NCBI RefSeq assembly: GCF_040954835.1
Contig: NC_090711.1
Location: forward strand, 2,735,501 to 2,799,500
Reading direction: 5' to 3'
Source of the DNA: Lepisosteus oculatus
Lineage: Eukaryota > Chordata > Actinopteri > Semionotiformes > Lepisosteidae
Length of the DNA: 64,000 bases
In this document: positions 1 to 12,313 of the stretch, one piece after another
Layout: every line of letters begins with the position of its first letter
How positions within the stretch are numbered: the first letter of the stretch is position 1
Made by a program: the position numbers and the translations under genes
Notes under the pieces: generated by a model
Databases searched by the model: none
Seen by the model: only the letters and a program-made list of their open reading frames with translations
What the model was told of the DNA's origin: nothing

Positions 1-768
1 AGTTGTCGCAACCAGTTGCCGCGTCTTAAATAATGGGCAGTTAATAATTGCGTGGGCCTGTAGTAAATAGCATGGCAACTGCTCATTTCAGTTTTAAAAG
101 AGCGGATTTTTATGGCAGATTGATTGGGTGCATTCAAGGCTTTCTTCTTTTAAATCTGGCCTTGGTTTGTTTGGGCTGCTGGGGTCTGTTGAAATGCGAG
201 GAACACAAAATCACGGCGCAGTCCTCCTTGGACGCGATAACCCCGTACAGTAGGTGGAAAAACTCCAGTGCCTGTCCTGTGCCGTTGAGCCCCCTGATCC
301 GTGGGAACACAGCGGTTGAGCCGCAACAAAGCAGCATAGCAGAGTTTTAACACAATTTGATTTCAGCGCTGGGCTCTCAGGTTCTGCTGGCTGTCCTTAC
401 AGGCTGTTCCAGCGGAACGTGAGAGAGAGCCTGGAAGAGAAACACCTGCGGAGGAGCTGTACTGTTATAACACATTAAATCATCAAAGTATTTTTCCCCT
501 TAAAACCCTGAAAGATGTGCCAAATGCGTTTATGTGTGTGTTGTAAAGTAGTCATAACAATATGGGAAAGTGCAGTTTCTATCAATCAGTGTTATTTTTT
601 GCTGTTCTGTTTTTGTTTCCTTTAACGTGCTCTCTGATTCTTTTACGGGTTAACCAAAGTGAACAAGAACCATCATCTTGCCGCTGTGCACAGTCAGTCT
701 GGGCTGTGCTGGGGGATTCGGCTTGATGTCCGTCTTGATGATCACACGCTCTCCCTGTCCTCTTGCAG
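1..768 (+). other. Intron of the ASAP-like gene (left edge)
   Basis: This stretch precedes the first recognisable exon, which starts at a clean acceptor (tcttgcag) ending at 768. The upstream exons carrying the BAR, PH, Arf-GAP and first ankyrin parts of an ASAP protein must lie left of the window. The short open frames here match nothing I recognise. Confidence 0.7.
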
Positions 769-3700
769 AGAACGAAGCGGGCGAGACCGGATTAGATATT
801 GCTCGGAGACTAAAGCACAGTCACTGTGAAGAGCTGGTAAGGCAGACTTCCTGTCACTGAGTCGCGTGGTGTTGTTGTTCTTGAGATGCTCGTCTTCTCC
901 AGTATATCATTTCTCCCGAGAGCAACAAACATGCATGAACAGAGGTGGAGCACAGCTGACTGTTAGCATGGGGGTGAGGGATGAGCTTCCTCTGGGTTCA
1001 GGCTGGGGTCTGGGCTGGAGGGGAGGCTGGGCTGGGATTGTCCTACAACAGTGAGAGTGCAGCCGCAGGTGATATAGGACTGGAGCTCAGGCTGGGGTCT
1101 GGGCTGGAGGGGAGGCTGGGCTGGGATTGTCCTACAACAGTGAGAGTCAAGGGCCGCAGGTGGTGTAGGACTGGAGCTCAGGCTGGGATGCAGATGCAGC
1201 TGGAGGTGCTGTTCCAGTTAGGCCAATTAATAGTTCAACTGTGGAGCTAAGTTGCGGGGGAACAGCAGAAGACCTGGTGGCACCCCTTGGTGTAGGGGGT
1301 GTTTCTAGGCCCGGGGTGAAACGGGGACTGTGTTGATGTTCTCATGAATAGTGTCCAGCTCGGGGTCCCCCTCTCGCCCGCGACTGATTCTCCTCCCTGC
1401 TCCCCCCCACCCCCAGATACACCAGGCCCAGAGCAACCAGTTCAACATGCACGTGCACGTGGAGTACGAGTGGCAGCTGGGGCAGGAGGACCTGTACGAG
1501 AGCGACGACGACCTGGACGAGAAGGTGACCCCCTTAGCCCCTAGCAGGGAGGAGGAAGCTGGTGCCCCAGAAACTAAGGGGGCGCTGGACACACGGGATT
1601 CCTGGAATTCAGTTGTTAATCGGTGAAGATTCCAACAAATTGGAATCGGCCAGCTCTGTGCTGAACTGAATTGCTGAATAATAATAATCATTCCTTACAC
1701 GTGTCTAGCTGCACATGCCACTCCAAGCGCTTCACAGGTAATGGGGATCCCCTCCACCTCCACCAGTGTGCCACAGTGGCCATAGTGCGCCAGTATGCTC
1801 CCCACACACCAGCTCTCAGTGGGGAGGAGAACAGAGTGATGTAGCCAATTCATAGAGGGGGATTATTAGGAGGCCATGATTGGTGAAGGCCAATGGGAAA
1901 TTTGGCCAGGACGCCGGGGTTACACCCCTACTCTTTTCGAGAAACGCCCTGGGATTCTTAATGACCACAGAGAGTCAGGACCTCGCTTTTACGTCTCATC
2001 CGAAGGACGGCGCCTTTTTACAGTATAGTGTCCCCGTCACTATACTGGGGCATTAGGACCCACACAGACCCCAGGGTGAGCGCCCCCTGCTGGCCCCACT
2101 AACACCTTCTAGCAGCAACCCTAGCTTTCCCAGGAGGTCTCCCATCCAGGTACTGGCCAGGCTCACACCTGCTGAGCTCCAGTGGGCGGCCAGCTGGGGG
2201 TTTTGGGGCGACACGGCAGCTGGCGATCCGAGTGAGGCCTGTGTAAGACGAGTCTGGGAAAAGCCGAGTCGGCGCTGTCCGGGGGGGGCGGGGAGGGAAG
2301 GGGCAGGAAGAGGCACCTGGCCAAGGCTCACCGCGCTGCTGTCCCGTGTCCCGCGCAGCTGGGCCCCGTGAAGAAGGAGCGCTCCTGCCGGCCCTTCAGT
2401 CTGTACCAGGCCTCCAGCCCGGCCGGCCCGGATCGCGGCGGGCACGCCTCTGTGGGCCGCCGCCTGGCCAGCCTGGTCCGGGACCCCCGCCGCGAGACCT
2501 ACGCCTCCCCCAGCACCCAGACCCGGAGCCTGGACAGCCCCCCGCCGCCCCCGCCCTCCTCGCCGGCTCCCCCCCTGCCCCCGCGGATCAGAGGTAGGAG
2601 AGACGCGCTCCCCAGGGGGGCTGGGCGCCACCCCTAGGGCTCCCCCTGCCGGACGCTCTCATCCCCCTCTCTCTCTCTCTCTCTTCTTCTTCCTCCTCGC
2701 AGCCCCCAACGTGCCCCCGCCTCCTCCGCCCCCGGCCAGCCCCCCCGACGCGCGCTGCGACAGCGTGCCGGGGAGGAGGCGCAACCTGCCCCCCCCTCTG
2801 GTGATCCGGCACAAGCGCACCCTGTCGGAGCCCAGCCCCCAGCTGCCACACAGCCCCCACACCCCGCGCCACACCTCCCTGGGTAAGTGCAGGTGTGCCC
2901 TCGCCCCGCCCCGCCCCGCCCCGCCCCGCAACGCCTGGGCGCCAACCCGGCTCTCCGGCGTAACGCAAGAGGGAGCCAGCCGGGACCTCCCCCGGCCCAG
3001 GTCCCCAAACGAGCGCCGTGACGCCGGCCCGGATCTCTCCGGGAGAGGTGGGCCGGGCTGCTCTCACCCTTTCACCTGTCCGTCTGGGCTCCCGGCCCGG
3101 TCCGGAGGCGCCAGACTGCAGGCCTGGGGGCGGGGGGGGGTGGACGCTGGTCAGGCTCAGTCTCCCGAAGGATGAGGATGGCGGGCCACCACAAAACGGG
3201 ACCACGTTTGCAGACGGTGCGCGCCCTGCAGAAGAGAACTGCTCTTCCGAGTCTCGCTGCGTGTGAATGGGTTTTCTTTGAGCCCTTCAGCCGTCATAAC
3301 CGAACCGTTATTCTGTGAGGGTATCCTTAAAATGTACAAATCTGAATTTCATTCATTGAGTTATCGCATTGTTTATAATAGATGTTTACTACAGTTGGAT
3401 TTCCTGTTTAAAAACTGAGCTACAGGAAAGGCCAGAGCTACAGGAAAGTGATCATTGATACGTCAGCGCCCTGCGGGACACGTCTACAAACTCTGAGAAA
3501 AGAGAATGATTATTTCACGCTCCTGTGGTTCTGCCCAGTCCCAGCGCTTTTCGGCTAAGTGTTCCCACCCTGTGGTGATAACGCCTGAAATACCACGGCA
3601 GAAACCGCTATGAATTATTAATTGTTCCTGAGTTATGCATGATGTTTGTCTTTCCTGCGCCCTCCTGGGACTAGACCTCCGTTCCGTTTAGGAGCAGAGA

Positions 3701-6700
3701 CGAGACGAGTCAGCCTCGGTCGCCGGATTCTGTGCTCAGTTAGTAACTTCATTCTCAACAGTCCCAAACTATACATTTCTCATGCGTGTCAATCTAGCGC
3801 ATTCTTAAAGACCTCCAAGTTTCGGAAAGCACGGCCAACCTACAGGCCAGCTGCAGCACGTTCAACATGCCCGCCACGACACAAGTCACGGCACCCGATC
3901 AGAGAGGGGACGGTTCATTAATACATCGTTACGATCGATAACTCTTGTCCTTTAGAAAGCCGTTTGCATGACCTTGTCGTTTTCATTTCCAGATTATGGC
4001 TTCCCTGGAAACTCGAGGGGGTACAGCGGTCCAGAGGGAGTATATCAGAAATCTGCGTGAGTTGAGTTTTCACTTTGGGCTGCAGACGTTGCTGTCAAGC
4101 GAGACGCGCAGAAACGGTGACCATGTTCAATAGTAGGGTTTGCGTGCCCTCTAGTGGACAGTAGTGGTAATGCTACGGTGGGTTTAGCACATTGTGGCGT
4201 AGATATATTTTTTACACTTTTATTAATATCGCGTTTCTTTCCCTGCAAGAAAGCATCATCATTTGTCTAAACACAGAAACACGAAGTTGTACTCTCTTCT
4301 CAAGCCATGTTTATCTCGTGTTATGTCAAATTGTCTTGGATGCCTTTGCCTTCCAGGAAGAAGAGATCACTTAGCAATGAAAAGAATCAAATACATAGAG
4401 AAAACACTAACCTATGAAAAACATGTCTTTTGGCAGCGTGTCAATTTAGCTCTGTCCCGCTGACCGGTGAACGTCAAGTTTAACGTTTGGGTAACACAGT
4501 AAGGGCCTCTAGTGTTGGAAATCAGATTCACTGCTTCCAAGAAATCCCAAAAGTGTTACAAGCGAACCAGTCGGGTCATCTACTTGTAGGATCCTGACCT
4601 GCACACGTGGCACACTCTTTACTGAATGATGGTCACTTTACCCAGGATTTGCCTGCATGGAACCCGATGTCTTCAATTCTGTTTTCTTCTCCTTTCAGCT
4701 TAGGGTCACCAAAATACACTGTGACAACTCTCAACGCCCTGCCAGAGCTACCTGAGAAAGGTACTGGAATGACCTATCTTGGGGAATGCAGGGATGTACT
4801 GTTATGAAGCTCTTTGCAGTACCCAGTCACGGTTTCAGACTGAGACAAGGGAGTATTAAGAATAAATAATTGTAATAATATTACCTGGTGTTTATTAGTG
4901 TTCGGAAGGCACTATACATATAGGAAGAGACTTCACCCCGCTTGATCTGGGGTGATCTGCTGTGCGGGGGGTGAGAAACTGCTGCACCAGCTGAATTAAG
5001 AGGGAACTTTCGGAGGCCAGACTGTTCATACCCAGAGTAGACTTGAATGAAGACTCGGGGGTTAACACCCTAGTCTTGTGGCCTACAATGCCATGGTATC
5101 TTTAATGACCAAGCTGTCAGAACTTTGGTTTAACATGTCATCCAAAGAACAGCACCTCCTAGAGGCACAACGTTCCCTGATCACCACACTGGGGCAGTGC
5201 ATTGGAAATTCTGCTCCAGAGGAAAGGGCGCCACCTACTGGTCCACCAACACCATTTGTTACAGCAGTCTTGCCTTTCCTTGGTGGTCTCCCATCCCAGT
5301 ACTGACCAGGCCCGGCGTGCTTCGCTGCTGAGAGCAGGGTACAGGGTGGTAACACTGCTGTCTGTATTTAAGCAAGTGAGACCAGTATCATACTTTAACC
5401 TTAACTGCTTAGACAGTAAATACTGCTATTCCCGAATGCTTTATCTCAAGTCTTCCAGCTAATTGAGCACCTTTATTTAATTTTTTTTTGCTGTCCTTTT
5501 CTTAACAAAACACCGTCCCTTAAGTGCAGACCTGCAGTCCCGTCTGTCCATCGTTCTCATGCAGCTCACGGAAGGGCATGTTGCCAACAGCAAGGAGATC
5601 TGCTTTAATGGAACTGTGTTTCACACGAGATGTATCCACCCCCGCACTAGGGTGCGCTGTGTCGGCTCCAGGCTGGGTTAGGGACAGGTTAACAGTGCAG
5701 CACGACCCTCGTGCTCCTGGGAACGAGCTTCTGGTGAAACGCAGGCGGAGTGCTGGATGTGGATGGACGCAGAATGCCCTGCTGCCCCGGCCGGTAAACG
5801 CTGTTCCTCTCCCGCTCCCCCAGCGCCAGGGCCTCCAGGGAGGGCGGACAGGGAGGGCAGCTCGCCCCAGTGCATCTACGCCACGCCGCAGCCCAGCGGC
5901 CGAGCCCGGCTGCCCAGCTCCCCGCCCTTCCGCGCGGACGGACCCGAGCCCAACGGTGCCTCCCCTGTGCTCCTGGGGCCCCCCGCCCCCCACCCGCTGC
6001 CCAGGAAAGCTCTGGTACGGTCCGGCGCCGTTGACGTTGTGTCCGTTGCAGGTCCGCTGCGCACGTGGGACCAGCTTGTCCGGATTTAAAGGCCTGAAAG
6101 CTACAACCTTTGAGCCTGATTGTGGGCATTGTGTGGCGAGATCACCTGCCGCATTCTGGAAAACTCAACTGGGAGATGGGGGAGCTTAATGAGGACTTGG
6201 GGGGTGGCAGGTTTTTAGGGCGCAGTGTCTGCCGAATTCAGTGGGCGTCGTCAGGGAGGAGAGGGGTCTCAGGGCTCGAGTGTGACCCGTGCAGGACTTG
6301 GCTCGGGATCACTGTGTGATTTTTTTCGTGTGCTTCCTGGTGACGTAGTCGAAAGGCAGACGCAAGGAGGGGGGTCTTGGTCCTGTCTGGCGCCGTGTAG
6401 CCTGTGTGTCGCTCCCGGCTTGCGCTGCTCTGTACGCGTGAGGCTCGGCAACCGAGACGCAGGAGATCGGGTGCGGCTGAGCCCCGAGCACTGCACGAGC
6501 ACTGGGCCTGCTGGGGCTCGGTACCACAAGGCCGGTCGTGTGACGGGTCTTCGGCTCGGCTCATGGTGTGTGTGCGCACAAGAAACTGCCCACAGAAGAC
6601 TTACTCACAGAAGTCTCTTGGTTAAGAGGGAGCAGTCTGTAGCGCTGCCTCGCTGTGACGCACAGAGGCCGATTCCGTTCGCCTCCCTCTCACTGCCTGT

Positions 6701-7881
6701 TTCCCAGCGGCCATTCCCTCCCGTCTTGTGCTGGTAGCTGCTGAAAAAAAAGTCTCCCCTTGTTGCTTCCTTCAATTCCCTTCTCCTCTTGTTTGTCCGG
6801 ACTGGGCGGTTTCGCAGGCCAAGCCCAGGGTGCGAAGGGTGAAGGCCATCTACGACTGCGTGGCTGACCACCACGACGAGCTGACCTTCAGCGAGGGGGA
6901 GGTGCTGGTCGTCATGGCCGAGGAGGATGCCGACTGGTGGGTAGGTATTGTGCCCCAGGACACCGCCTGCGCAGGTGAGGCACTGCGGGCCGTGCCTCTC
7001 TGCAGTTTGCGTTTATCCTGCCGCTTGCAGGATATAAAGGCTTTAAGGAAAATCGGCTGCAGGGTGGCATTCTGGTCAACAGGGGGCAGCCTCCCCTTGC
7101 GGTCAGAGTTCAGCCTGTGTGTGGTTTCAGGTTTCCCTCTGGATTTCCTTCTCCGCCTCCTTTCCTGTCTGGATTCTTCATTAGCCGCCTTTGCATCTCA
7201 ATTTTCTCCGGAGCACATTCCCTCCCTCGTTGTGCCGATACACATGGCGTCTTGCGAGGTCATCTTTCAGAAACAGGGGCTGGGAAGTAAAAACACGCGC
7301 AGTGTGTCTGGAATGCGTGAAGCGAGTGAACGAGCCGCTCCCCAGCTGGGATCCATTTGCGCCGTGACTCCAGATTCGCTGAGTCCTTTGCAAATTTCCG
7401 ATTGCTCTCGCAAATTCCTTCCAGGTTCATGGAATATGTCCTGTTCCTAATTCCTTAATTCTCTCCTGTCTAGGAAAAACACTTTGGCCTTGGTTATTAA
7501 AAAACAAACAAACAGAATTCTCTTTTGAATCACGTTCAGTCTAGGCATTACAGACATTACGAGCGCTTAATTGGTCATTTCCATAGATTTTCCGCCAAGG
7601 CAAGTTGTTGATTTCATAAACTGAGACAGTACGAGGTTTCTGTCATTTTAGGAAAGAAAAACATTTCTTCTGTGGCTCAGTCAAAAAGGAACATTGCATC
7701 TGCCTTTAGGGTGTCTTAAACTGCCGTGTGGAAGGATGTGTGTGACATTTTAAACCTCGCTGTGGAGTGGGATGAAGACCCTCACACCGTCGTCTTGTTG
7801 TTTCAGCTGGGCTACATCGAGGGACATCCGCACAAGAGGGGCCTGTTCCCCGCCTCTTTCGTTCACATCCTGTCGGAATAA
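769..7881 (+). CDS. ASAP1-like: ASAP-family Arf GTPase-activating protein, C-terminal part (ASAP1-like)
   Basis: ASAP proteins stimulate GTP hydrolysis on Arf at membranes and focal adhesions. Nine coding exons are visible: 769-836, 1417-1524, 2359-2593, 2703-2882, 3993-4056, 4699-4760, 5824-6014, 6818-6940 and 7807-7881. All phases join and give 367 C-terminal residues; the 5' part is left of the window. The first exon encodes the end of the ankyrin repeats (NEAGETGLDIA). The second encodes HVHVEYEW and an acidic ESDDDLDEK, typical of ASAP1 and ASAP2. A proline-rich region follows, with PPLPPR and HKRTLSEP, which resembles ASAP1 most. The last two exons form an SH3 domain (AIYDC, DELTFSEGE, DWWLGYIEG, GLFPASFVHIL), so it is not the human ASAP3 type, which lacks SH3. 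The ELPPKP/DLPPKP repeats of ASAP1 were not found. Paralogue identity is inferred from motifs and context. Confidence 0.9.
999..1190. repeat. Minisatellite-like tandem repeat, about 90 bp unit
   Basis: Two near-identical copies begin at 999 and 1088, and a truncated third begins near 1179. Each starts caggctgggg and continues through a purine-rich G track to a 'cctacaacagtgagag' segment and 'ggactggagct'. It lies in the intron after the first visible ASAP-like exon. Confidence 0.8.
1690..2215 (-). repeat. 5S-rRNA-headed SINE (SINE3-like), full or nearly full
   Basis: The right end (about 2137-2196) is the reverse complement of the 3' half of vertebrate 5S rRNA (tctcccatccaggtactgg, ccaggctcacacctgctgag). 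The 5S-like head would therefore carry the internal Pol III promoter, and the element is on the minus strand. The body (agagtcaggacctcgc, ctcatccgaaggacggcgcc) recurs in other copies in this window. It lies in the intron between the second and third visible ASAP-like exons. Confidence 0.75.
2883..3992 (+). other. Intron of ASAP-like gene, no gene seen
   Basis: The stretch runs from donor ggtaagtg to acceptor tttcatttccag. The first 300 bases are C-rich, with a short ccccg tandem run near 2903-2930. I see no coding or RNA feature. Confidence 0.6.
4868..5355 (-). repeat. 5S-rRNA-headed SINE (SINE3-like), second copy
   Basis: The segment at 5281-5355 matches the reverse complement of 5S rRNA almost throughout, including ggtctcccatcccagtactg, ccaggcccgg and the 5'-end block cagggtggta. 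The body shares blocks with the 1690-2215 copy (cttaatgacca near 5100-5111, catccaaagaacagcacctc). It sits in the ASAP-like intron between 4760 and 5824. Confidence 0.75.
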
Positions 7882-10500
7882 AGGTGACCCGTGGAGCCGG
7901 CGAGCAGCCTGACTCCTGAGCCGCCCCCAGTCCAGCGCCTACACGGTACCTGCTCGTGCCCGGGAGACAGCCACAGTACCCACATCACTTGTTCTCCCAT
8001 GGGGCTTCTTAGATGAAAAGGCATTAGACACAGAATCACACATCTCATCCACGAATACTAGGGGCTGTGGGAAAATGCCCCTGGAGATTCAGCAGTCCCA
8101 GGGTGAACGGTGCTGGTTGCAGGCGCTGCAGGACACGCTGGTGTGCTGTTGTGTTTTCCATGACTCCATGACTTCCTGTTGCACACGCCCCTTCGCTCCA
8201 CCATGGGAAAATTGCCATTAGAAATTGGGGGGGGGGATTCAGCCCAATGGCCCGGCTGGAAGCAGGGATTGTACCCTCGTCCCCGTGCCGCTGAGTGGAA
8301 GCTGGAGCTCGGGAGCGAGCGAGTCTGATGCAGTTCCACTGGGGGCTCGTCACGCTGGGCGCTGTTCATGCAAGCGCTACCGATTCAGCAGGCTGCTTCC
8401 CCAAAACACGAAGAGACAACGTCCTCACTTTTCCTGTGCGCAGAGCCCATGCACAGGCTGCAAGGAGAATCCCGTGTGCCTGTCCTGATGAAAAAGAGTT
8501 CCAGCTCCGCATTGTCCCTTCCGCCAAGACAATGGAAAGAACTATACATACAGGAAGAGACCTGAAGTGCAGCCCCTCTTGTAGGTTCTGTATGTGGTAA
8601 ATGTATTCAATTAGCACGTACTCATTTTTAGATGAGGATAAAGCCGATAATAAGATGACAAGAGGGCCAGCATGGGCTGAGCACTGATGGATGAATGCAT
8701 GAGGGAGAGGGGTTGAATTTTTGTCAGGATTTTTCTTTGAAGAAATGTGCCTGTGTGTGCGCTGACAGTCACCAGCGGCTGGTCCAGGCCGGCACTGTCT
8801 CTCGGCTGGCCAGCGCGCCGGTCAGTCGGCCTCTTGTCGAGAAAGAGGTGGGGGATGAGAGGATGGCGCTCAGGCTGTGCATCGCTCCTCAAGGCTCGAT
8901 GGTTCACACCCGATGGCCCCACCAGAGTAGGAATGGTCTTGAACGGCTCCAGCCTGTCTGAACACACACAGCACCATTGCACCTGAAACCGAACTCTTAA
9001 CAGCTCAGCCCGCACAGCGGAACGAGTGTGAGAAACTCAAGTCTAGAAGCGCGTCTTTGTGAGCCCTGAGCCGAGAGGGGTAGAAATTCAAAATGGGGTT
9101 TGCGATGTGTCCAGCCTGCAAAAACTGTTCCCTGTAAGGCTCTCTGAAGAACTGGCTGTCGAGGAGGTGCTGCTCGTCAGTGGGTTTTTGTGGCACGGAC
9201 CGCCCGAGTTGTCAGTGCTCGGCACAGACAAAGAGGCGCTGTTTGCAAGGTAGCGGCAGCAACACAGAAATCGTGACAGGTGCCCGCGATCTTGGGCCTC
9301 GTTTTTGTTTTGTTTTCCCCCGCTTGCTAGCGAGAGCTTCTTGACAATCAAATTTCCTGCCGCCGGATTCGATCAGCGCCGGGCTCCGCGTTGGGGCCCC
9401 CTCGCACGGCGGCCTCTGCCGTGGACCGGAAGTGCATCGCCATGGCAGCCGGCACTCCGAGTCCCGCCTGCAGGAAATGAGTCTGGGCGATAAGGGCCTG
9501 CCGTCTTTCGAGGGGGAGATGTTCAGCGGCCAGCGGCGCCCGGGTGCTTGTGAGCACTGTTGCCCAAAGGTGACATCCTGCAGCGATGTTGCAAGTAAAC
9601 CTGGGTCCTCAAAAGTACACAATTCCCAGTCGGCCAAGGTTCGCACTGCTCTCCGGTTGTAGTGATGATCAAAGCACAAAGAACACAAAAAGCATCTGTG
9701 ACACGGAACGTTTTCAGAAAGCATCTAAGCTTGCCTGAGAGAGAAAGCGTACCAAACATTTGAAATTGAAATCTCTTAATCGTCTCATTGTTCTGTTCCA
9801 ACATCATGCCCCCCTCTGTACGTCGAGTCTGTGTGTTGTGAGTTGTGAAATGATCTCTAGTAGCTCCGAGACATTTTTTGGTCTCCTCTGGGTATTTAAA
9901 AAGATGCTGGCTGAAGATAAATACTTGAAATTTGTTACAGATGCCAGAGGGCACTTTGCCTTTTCCCCTGATGGGTTACTCCGTAACGATTCTTTTGTCC
10001 AACATACTCTACCTATTCCACTCCTATTTACAAACAATTATTTTTTTAAGTAATTGTAAATTATTCAGATGAGATTGAAGCTCTCTTTTGGTCCGTGTTT
10101 TATTGCTGTAACATTGACAAAGAGTATTAAGCTGGGAAGCTAGCTGTTGTATCATTGTTATTTTTCTATGACATGAGGGGGAGAACAGACCTATTTAAAA
10201 ACAGCTTCTCATTTCTATTTTTTTTTTGCCTTAAATTATCTTTTCTGCCTTCGTTGTTATTTTTTTCTCTAATGTTATCTGCTGTTTTTGTCAGAAGAAA
10301 TAAGTATTATCTACCTTTAACTTGTGCAATTTTACTTTTCATATTTATTTTTTTATTTTATAAACAATTTATATTTTACAAATTTGTTTTTAATGGTGGA
10401 ATGCAGTTGTGAAAAAAATGTTTATTCTGTATGTGATATGGTATAACTGGTTTTATTCTATTATAATGAAGTTAAATAAACTCTTGCACCTATACTGACC
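7882..10500 (+). other. Probable 3' UTR of the ASAP-like gene
   Basis: No acceptor-exon-donor pattern or conserved frame follows the stop codon at 7879-7881. Composition becomes strongly AT-rich from about 9.7 kb and ends at a canonical AATAAA. A 5S-SINE-like remnant is seen near 8540-8580 (actatacatacaggaagaga). The UTR extent is inferred. Confidence 0.5.
10475..10480 (+). terminator. Poly(A) signal AATAAA, likely for the ASAP-like gene
   Basis: This AATAAA ends the AT-rich tract downstream of the ASAP-like stop codon, and a GT/CT-rich stretch follows. It is the best candidate for the 3' end of the transcript. Confidence 0.5.
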
Positions 10501-10654
10501 CCTGCTTTGATTAGTTCCCTTGAGTCCACCCAACATTTCTTTATCATTAAATTAGTTAAAATTGTCGTCTCAAACACAGAATACAGACAACACTTCAGAG
10601 CTCTCATTGTCAGCTAGAAACTTTTTTGTGTGTGCGTGGTATTGATATTAGAAA

Positions 10655-10800
10655 TATGTTTGGGAGCTGCATCGGCATGTGTAGTCAGCGAAGGACCTGG
10701 TAACAGGTTTATTCCACGCTGAAAGGCAGGGTTTCGGCTGTGGAGCTTCTTTAGCTGTTTAACAGGTTAATTTTCTACAGCAGAGGCATGACGTCATCAG
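10655..10800 (-). repeat. Degenerate Penelope-like repeat tail
   Basis: The reverse complement reads ...agaagctccacagccgaaac...ggaataaacctgt...gatgcagctccca. This aligns with the better-preserved copies at 13205-13425 and 60445-60535. The hammerhead-like core is damaged here. Confidence 0.55.
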
Positions 10801-11984
10801 CTGACTTGTGGCTACCATAGGAAACAGGAGACAGCTTTTTGTTCTTGTTTAAAGCTCTGCAGTGGGTTAAATTAGCGGTTTCCTGTTGTGATCCTGAAGG
10901 GCTGACGTTCCTGTACATTTTCCAGCTCGGCTCTTAATGTTACCGTCTCAGCTCGACCGGTTTCACCCAGAAACCCTGTAGACACATCAGCCCCCCCCCC
11001 CCAACAGCAGGACTGGGCACCCCTGAATTTGCTCACCTTTATGAGCCTTCTCCTCTGCCCTTACCACCTACAGTTTGAGCATGTTAGTATGGAGTTCAGT
11101 CTGGGTTCACGGAGGCCAGTGAGGCAGGTGTGCGGAAAGTGAATTTTGTATTCGCAGTAACCGGCTTCATACGGAAGTAAGCCTGTGCTAAAATGAAAGG
11201 GGACATGTCAACGCTCGTTTGCTGAAAGCCTTTGGCTCTTCTTCAGTATCTGTCGGTTTGAAGGGTTGATGTCTCAAGTCAGGCAGGCCCCTGGGAGATG
11301 CGGTTCGGAAACAGTCTTCAGGATTCTCTTAAATCCTGCCTTACTGTGCACGGGTTACTCTTTGGCAAGTGCAGATTGGGGATTTTGTTTGTTTGTGAAA
11401 AGTGTTGTGTGAATCACAGACACACGTGGGGGAGTGCGCTGTGGGGGTCCTGCAGCCTCCTGCGGGGTGCGGACCCAAGGGACCCACGCGCCCTCTGTCC
11501 AGTGCTGGGAACACAGTGGTGGGGCTGGGAAAGAAAGTTCTTCTTTCAAGGAACCAGCAGTGTGGCTTTAGCAAAGCAGTAGAGCACAGAATCTAACCTT
11601 TTTCACCGAAATAAACTTGCCTTCTACGGCTAAACAATTTTTACAAAGCTGCGAGTTAGTGAATAACCAGTGGAAATGGAGAATACCAGCACTTTGATAC
11701 ATTCAGGTAATAAATCTGGATCATATAATAAGGGTGTAGTGATATATTTCCTCTTCCAGAACACTACCTCTAGGTTGGGGAGGTACTACTCCTGCTTCAA
11801 AGGAAATGTTGACATTTTGACCCTGGGACTTATAAAGGGAACAGGCACAGAGGTTTCCAAGAAAAAGGCAGAAACCCACATGGCGTTTTTAGGGATGGCA
11901 CTGCCTTGCTCCCAGACAACCAAACAGCTGGACAGTCTGTGCGTCTCGTTCTCACAACCGGGATAGGGCGCTCCCATGCTGAAG

Positions 11985-12165
11985 CACGCAATATTATTTT
12001 ACCTGCTGTAGCTCAATCTCCTGCTGCAGTAACGCATGTGAAAGAGGGACAAGTGTGAAAGCGACCCCTGCAGGACCAGAGCCGTGGGGGCGTCTAGGCA
12101 AAGGAAGGAAAACGAGGGCTGATGGACAGAGGGAACGCACGTGTTTGTAATGCTGGTGGGCCTCA
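11985..12165. repeat. Dispersed repeat, copy 1 of a pair
   Basis: This segment (ctcctgctgcagtaacgcat, cgtctaggcaaaggaaggaa, gtttgtaatgctggtgggcc) recurs at about 14000-14176 with a modest number of substitutions and no large gaps. The family was not identified. Confidence 0.7.
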
Positions 12166-12307
12166 GCGCTGCCTTCGCCTACCTCTGACTCTGCGATTCG
12201 TCCCAGAGCACGGACGACCTGCTCCAAGTTCCCAGGCAAGAGCCGATGATTTTGCACGCACAAAAAAACACACACACACACAGCGCACGCTGGGGTTTTG
12301 TCCAAGA

Positions 12308-12313
12308 TTTATT
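12308..12313 (-). terminator. Poly(A) signal for the ST3GAL-like gene
   Basis: The plus strand shows tttatt, which is AATAAA on the minus strand. It lies about 530 bases past the stop codon at 12845, so it is the nearest good signal for a short 3' UTR. Confidence 0.5.

Larger units (their letters stand above)
10501..12300. other. Intergenic space between converging ASAP-like and ST3GAL-like genes
   Basis: About 1.8 kb separates the two predicted poly(A) signals. It holds the degenerate repeat at 10655-10800, a C run near 10991 and one member of a dispersed repeat pair at 11985-12165. No gene was recognised. Confidence 0.6.

Noticed and set aside
999-1190. CRISPR-like array
   Set aside because: Units of about 90 bp are directly joined with no unique spacers; this is a minisatellite in a vertebrate intron.
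2053-3205. Long minus-strand frames opposite the ASAP-like proline-rich exons
   Set aside because: They are shadows of proline codons (CCN read as NGG), with compositionally biased Gly/Arg/Ala content.
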